Positions 60,201 through 64,000 of a DNA stretch of 64,000 nucleotides are shown here, piece after piece. How positions within the stretch are numbered: position 1 is the first letter of the stretch; each line of letters opens with the position of its first letter. Under the pieces are notes generated by a model. It worked only from the letters and a program-made list of their open reading frames with translations. It was not told the DNA's origin and did no database searches. The stretch comes from Asterias rubens (Eukaryota; Echinodermata; Asteroidea; Forcipulatida; Asteriidae), in the NCBI RefSeq assembly GCF_902459465.1, contig NC_047068.1:14655195-14719194 (forward strand), written 5' to 3'. Made by a program: the position numbers and the translations under genes.

Positions 60201-63200
60201 ATCTAACAAGTCATGTCGTGAGTAAATAAACAACAAGGGAAGGTGGCCGTTGTAATGTTTAAGCTTGGATGATGATCGATGAACTTAAGTATCAATGCAG
60301 TGACAGACACTAGTACTTTGGTTGCATGATAGAACTGTTTGTTTATTTACTTGACCTCTGACCTTAACATAAAGTATGGAGCGCCTGTGATTAAGTAATA
60401 CGATGCATGAACACTACATCCCTCTTCACCTTGAATTGAGCCCATAACATTAAACAATAAATGAAGGAAATTTACTTGGTATGTGTCTTGTGATTTGACA
60501 AGTGAGTTTTTCTCTTCAACATTTCTTTTGAACTTCAAAAATGTATAAGCTAGCACAGTCACATGAGAAGATACATTTTGCTTGAGGTCACTCCAAATAT
60601 GCATTTTGTTTAAACACTTTGAAACAATTTTAACTTACAACTTTTAACTTTTAACTTTTAAATGCAAAAACACAACTGATGAAAAAGAGTGTTCAATGAC
60701 AACTTTTAACTTTTAAATGCAAAAATACAACTGATGAAAAAGAGTGTTCAACGACAGTTGATTGGTTAGAGTCATGTCCTGTTGAGTTAGTTCACTGTAC
60801 ATGCATAGTCCTTGAAGCGGGTTGGTGGGTTGCGTTCTCTGGGTGGGTTTCTACGTGGAGCTGGTGGTGCGTGCGGCTGTGTAGGTGTGTCTGGCAATTC
60901 CTCAAGGTCAGACTCATCTGACTCATGTGATTCAATGCGAGGCTGTTTGTTAATGTGTTTGAAGCGCGAGACGTTGCGAGTGATCCGGTGTTGTTTGCGT
61001 TGTGCTGTGATCATTGATCCTTTAGTTTTGATCACTGTGTAGGGTTTCATGTAGTATGGGGTCTGGCCTTTGGTGATCGTACCATCGCGGCGGATGAGCA
61101 CACAATCACCCTCCTTTATGTTTGGCTGCTTGGCATGTTCGCGTTTGTCAGCGTACACTTTCATTGCAGCTTTCCGTGTTTTGTCTTTGCGGTGCAATTT
61201 GGCATTGTTAGCAGATTGTGTAGTCTGAGGAAGGCGTGTCCGGATTGGTCCACCGAAGAGAAGAGTAGCCGGTGGGATACCAGTCGTAGCATGAGGTGTG
61301 GCGCGGTAGTTGCGTAAGAATTGGTACATGGATTGTTTCCATGGTTTGCAGTCAGCGATGGATGTGCGATAAGTCTTCTTCAGAGTTCTCATGAAGCGTT
61401 CAACGTCTCCGTTCGCGCGTGGCCAACGGGGTGTAACTTTGCGATGTCGAAATCCTAGGTAGTCACTGAAGTTTTCAAATTCGCTGCTATTGTCAGTTGT
61501 CAGTACGTACGACTTGAGGCACGCCGAAGGTAGCGAATATGCGATCGAGCTTCGGAATGGCGGCTCGAGCGGAAGTTGATGTGACAATTTCAATTGTAGG
61601 ATACCGACTGTAGTCGTCGGTAACAACTAAGATATGTTCTCCAGTGGGGAGGTCACAGAAATCAACACTAACCTCCAGCCAGGGTCCTGTGGGGAGCAGT
61701 GACATTTGAAGTGGAGTTTTGGTGTTATCCATAGCTGTGGCCTGGCACATGAGGCAATCACGGATGGTTTTTTCAACGAGACGATCGATTCCAGGGAACC
61801 ATACTTTTTCGCGTAGGAGTTGTTTGGTTTTGGTGATTCCCTGGTGTCCTTCGTGCGCGATGTCAATGATAGTTTGAGTCAAAGCGTGAGGAATGACGAT
61901 GCGTGTGCCACGGAGCAAGATATCGCGATTAGTCGTCGCTGTTAGCTCAGTGCGTATCTTGTACAGACTCCGAAGCGGGTCACTATTTTGCTGTGCGTTG
62001 GGTCGTTTAAGGGCTATGTCTCAATTTTCAGTGACCAGTGCGTTGATGCAGTGCTGGAGTATGTCGTCTTGTTGCGTTGTGGTAAATCTTATTCAATTTT
62101 GGGTTGAACGACGACAAATTTACAAGTCTGTTTCTTTGCTGTGATACTGTGGGAACTTTGTTGTACAAGAAATAGACCCTTTTTGGATGACATCACTAAT
62201 TTAGGAAACCCCATGAAGGAAAACTGGTCTGAGTAAACCGCATGATAGAAACCTGGCCTGTGCATGCCACATGCGTCACGTTACTAGATCTGCCCAAACA
62301 ATGCTGAGAAACACTAACTGCTCGGACATGTGCTAAGAAACACGACTGCATTAATATGTGTGCTGAAGAAACTCTACAACAATACAATTTTGTGTTAATT
62401 TAAAAATAAGAATTTTTGTTTTGTTCTTGGCAGAGCTTTGATGAAAATGAAGATTATTTTCTGGTGTGGGGGGAGTGTTTGGGCATACAGCTCTTGACGA
62501 TGATAACGGCCGAGGAAGATCTCCTAACAGACACTGATGGAGACCCTGTATCATTAGCTCTTTCATTTGAAAAAGGTAAAAGCCAACAAGTTTAATTTGT
62601 TTAAGACTGTTTAGAATTGCACCGGGGATAACAAATATTAGCTTTTGGTTTTACCCTTACACTCTGATGTGTGATTTTAATTTATAGCAAATTTAACATA
62701 CAGTCGTTGTGGTACTCACTGCTAAACAAAATGATTCTTATTGCCTTTAGCTACAGGGTAATATCGGTGGCTTAGTTGCTAAGACATCTGCTTTGGAATT
62801 GCAAAGGACATTGGTTTGGATGCCATCCGATTATGAGCCTGTGATTTTTTTTCAAAGAATAAGGGTCACTAAGGGTAAAACTAAAATTAATAAGACTGGT
62901 TGACTAGTTGGAGCTGCTTTGTGATCCCTCTGCCTTCCAGGTTCACGTAAACTTTAGTGTGATCCCTGGCTATATACAGCAGTTACAGGTTGAATGGCTT
63001 CTGACTGACACCCCCAAACAAAGATATGTGATTCCTCTGTCTGCTGCTTCCCTGATTGTATCTTTTACTTCGTCGTGATTTCTGGCTATACTGCATACAA
63101 GGTTGAAAGGCTTCTGACTGGCACCCGATAAAAAATATTGACAAAATAAGGAGAATGCCAAAAGTGAGACTGGAAATGAGAACAAGGAAGAACCTTTTTT

Positions 63201-64000
63201 TTTTTAAAAGAGAATTTAATTGCCATGTGTGATACCAAGTACATTGCTTAATTCCATGTGTTTTAAAAACAAATTCTGATTTGGTGACGTAAATTTCCAG
63301 CAAATTTGGACACCCTTCTACAAAATCCTGCCTAAAACCTTGCCATGAATGAATGGATGACTTTTGGAGATGATTTCTAGTGGGGGGCATATAATTATTT
63401 GTAAACGTATTGTTCTCTTGAACTGTGAACGTGCTCATCAGAACTTCCTAAACAATGGAGAAAATGTTGTTCTATCTGCTTCCACCTAGAGTCCTCAAGA
63501 TCCCATTTTCTTCAAGTTGGTTCATCGATAATATTGTTTTGTATCTCCCCGTAGATTTCCGAAAAAGCAAGTTGTACAGTGCAGCACCTGAGTCCATCAT
63601 CAACACTTTGAAAACGAAAGTAAATTTAAACCATCATAAGCACAGCCTGACACCAACAGTGAGTTGAGACCTTTGTTTGAATTCAGGGTACAGGACTAAA
63701 TATTAATAATTTAGTTCACTTTTGTTATCATATACATGTAGTGATACTAGAAAATCTTGTTTAAATATCAGAATATCAAAAGCTAGGTGTACAGACTGTA
63801 ACCCATTGAAAAGCTAGGTGTACAGATTAAAACCCATTGAAAACTTAGGTGTACAGATTAAAACCCATTGAAAACTTAAGTGTACAGACTGTTACCTATT
63901 GAAAAGCTAGAATACAACCATTGGAAACCTACAAGTACAGACTATAAGCTAGGTGTACAGAATACACCCCACTGAAAACCTAGGTGTACAGAATGCAACC
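57207..64000 (+). CDS. GGH: Gamma-glutamyl hydrolase, 5' part (gene runs off the window)
   Basis: Five exons seen: 57207-57297, 58713-58875, 59674-59761, 62434-62575 and 63555-63658, all GT-AG with matching phases. They give 196 residues. Exon 1 encodes a signal peptide (MDCKRCLLFTLVGLSSV..LASA) and NNRPIIG. Exon 2 has GVLSQ and the AAAYVKLLESAGARVVPI segment. Exon 3 has VVLPGGG. Exon 4 has YFLVWGECLGIQLL, placing the nucleophile at Cys129 (families usually show WGTCLGF). Exon 5 has NLNHHKHSLTP. The enzyme is a lysosomal or secreted class-I glutamine-amidotransferase-fold peptidase that trims poly-gamma-glutamate from folates. The catalytic His-Pro-Glu region must lie beyond the window. Introns contain a MITE, a MITE-split SINE and a Ty3/gypsy fragment. 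Confidence 0.95.
57331..57708. mobile_element. TTAA-flanked MITE, GGCAGTGGACAC family
   Basis: TTAA at 57327-57330 and 57709-57712, ends AGGCAGTGGACACTATTGGT and its inverse. Internal palindrome TTTCGAGACCTCAAGTT ... ACTTGAGGTCTCGAAA. It starts 33 bp after the GGH exon 1 donor. Confidence 0.94.
57825..58690 (+). mobile_element. tRNA-derived SINE split by a MITE
   Basis: The head CTCGTGGCCAACCGATAAGA, GTGTGGGTCAAAATCC and CTGAGCAAGACACCTACTAT runs to about 57966. After the MITE the body resumes with TTGCTTCTCTCCACCCAGCG. The 3' region continues with CTGTATACTCCCAGGGAGG and CAGCGCTATAAGG. It ends 23 bp before GGH exon 2. Confidence 0.75.
57971..58346. mobile_element. MITE, AGATGCTATGTCAGA family, inside a SINE
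   Basis: Left flank TCAA (a one-base change from TTAA) and right flank TTAA (58347-58350). Ends AGATGCTATGTCAGATGTTT and its inverse. It carries a single copy of the block that is doubled in the 52.8-kb element. Confidence 0.88.
59959..60183. mobile_element. MITE, GGGCCCAATTT family
   Basis: GGCCCAATTTCATAGAGCTG at the left and CAGCTCTATGAAATTGGGCC at the right, with TTGCTAAGCA and TGCTTAGCAG inside. The best preserved copy in the window. In GGH intron 3. Confidence 0.85.
60630..60760. repeat. Short tandem repeats with a 55-bp duplication
   Basis: ACTTTTA runs, then AATGCAAAAACACAACTGAT at 60661 and again (one change) at 60716, each followed by GAAAAAGAGTGTTCAA. Confidence 0.8.
60787..62085 (-). 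mobile_element. Ty3/gypsy retrotransposon fragment: 3' part of pol (integrase)
   Basis: Read on the minus strand it gives an integrase zinc-binding region (HEGHQGITKTKQLL ... CLMCQA) and a catalytic core with one Asp in VDFCDLPTG and a second in TDN. After a frame change near 61500 the core continues through ENFSDYLGFRHRKVTPRWP and GDVERFMRTL to a C-terminal SH3-like stretch (EGDCVLIRRDG) and a proline-rich tail. A stop codon interrupts the upstream part near 62022. Reverse transcriptase, RNase H, protease and LTRs are absent, so it is a dead fragment. It lies in GGH intron 3, antisense to the host gene. Confidence 0.9.
62750..62900 (+). mobile_element. tRNA-derived SINE
   Basis: GGTGGCTTAGTTGCTAAGAC and TTGGTTTGGATGCCATCC (diverged B box) with the body TTTCAAAGAATAAGGGTCACT; same subfamily as 29.7, 45.2 and 49.3 kb. 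GGH intron 4. Confidence 0.6.
63775..64000. repeat. About 30-bp minisatellite, running to the window end
   Basis: About seven diverged units of the form AGCTAGGTGTACAGA-TNNAACCCATTGAAA at 30-31 bp spacing, with one shortened unit near 63900. It lies in a GGH intron and continues past the edge. Confidence 0.88.

Overview
This is a window of animal nuclear DNA, most likely from an echinoderm. It is AT-rich, genes are split into many short exons separated by introns of about 0.3 to 4 kb, and the non-coding space is packed with small inverted-repeat transposons (MITEs) and tRNA-derived SINEs. The proteins recognised (COX19, TEFM, an ABCA5-type transporter, gamma-glutamyl hydrolase) are typical metazoan proteins. 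The echinoderm placement is inferred from general protein and repeat character, and no species can be named.

Layout. 1-2774 holds no gene I can support. 2775-3747 (+) is the 3' end of an unrecognised gene with a Thr-rich linker and a Cys-rich tail. 8065-13597 (-) is a seven-exon gene for a 439-residue RNA-binding protein with one C-terminal RRM. Its start codon lies 86 bp from that of COX19 (13684-16138, +, three exons, 90 aa), so the two genes share a head-to-head promoter. A 2.2-kb foldback element with arms of about 0.85 kb (17204-19394) separates COX19 from TEFM (19889-22842, -, four exons, 344 aa), the mitochondrial transcription elongation factor. The main feature is a complete ABCA5-type full transporter (24643-50967, +). 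I reconstructed it as 32 coding exons with every splice phase compatible, giving 1709 residues in TMD1-NBD1-TMD2-NBD2 order. The last gene is gamma-glutamyl hydrolase (57207 to beyond the window end, +), with five exons visible and the catalytic cysteine present.

Shared themes. COX19 (copper and cytochrome c oxidase assembly) and TEFM (mitochondrial transcript elongation) are both mitochondrial. ABCA5-type transporters and gamma-glutamyl hydrolase are, in their families, endolysosomal or secretory proteins. This may be coincidence.

Repeats. Several distinct MITE families sit at TTAA targets, and two copies interrupt older SINEs. One Ty3/gypsy pol fragment, a LINE 3' end and a possible Penelope-type relic are present. 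Other repeats are an 82-bp minisatellite with alternating unit types, a roughly 1.1-kb tandem duplication at 52.9-55.2 kb, and a pure (TTA)66 tract just upstream of the last ABCA exon.

I saw no operon, CRISPR array, defence island or functional RNA gene. The observations most worth following are the foldback element between convergent genes, an in-frame internal splice donor in ABCA exon 30, MITEs lying just behind splice donors, and the two unrecognised genes.
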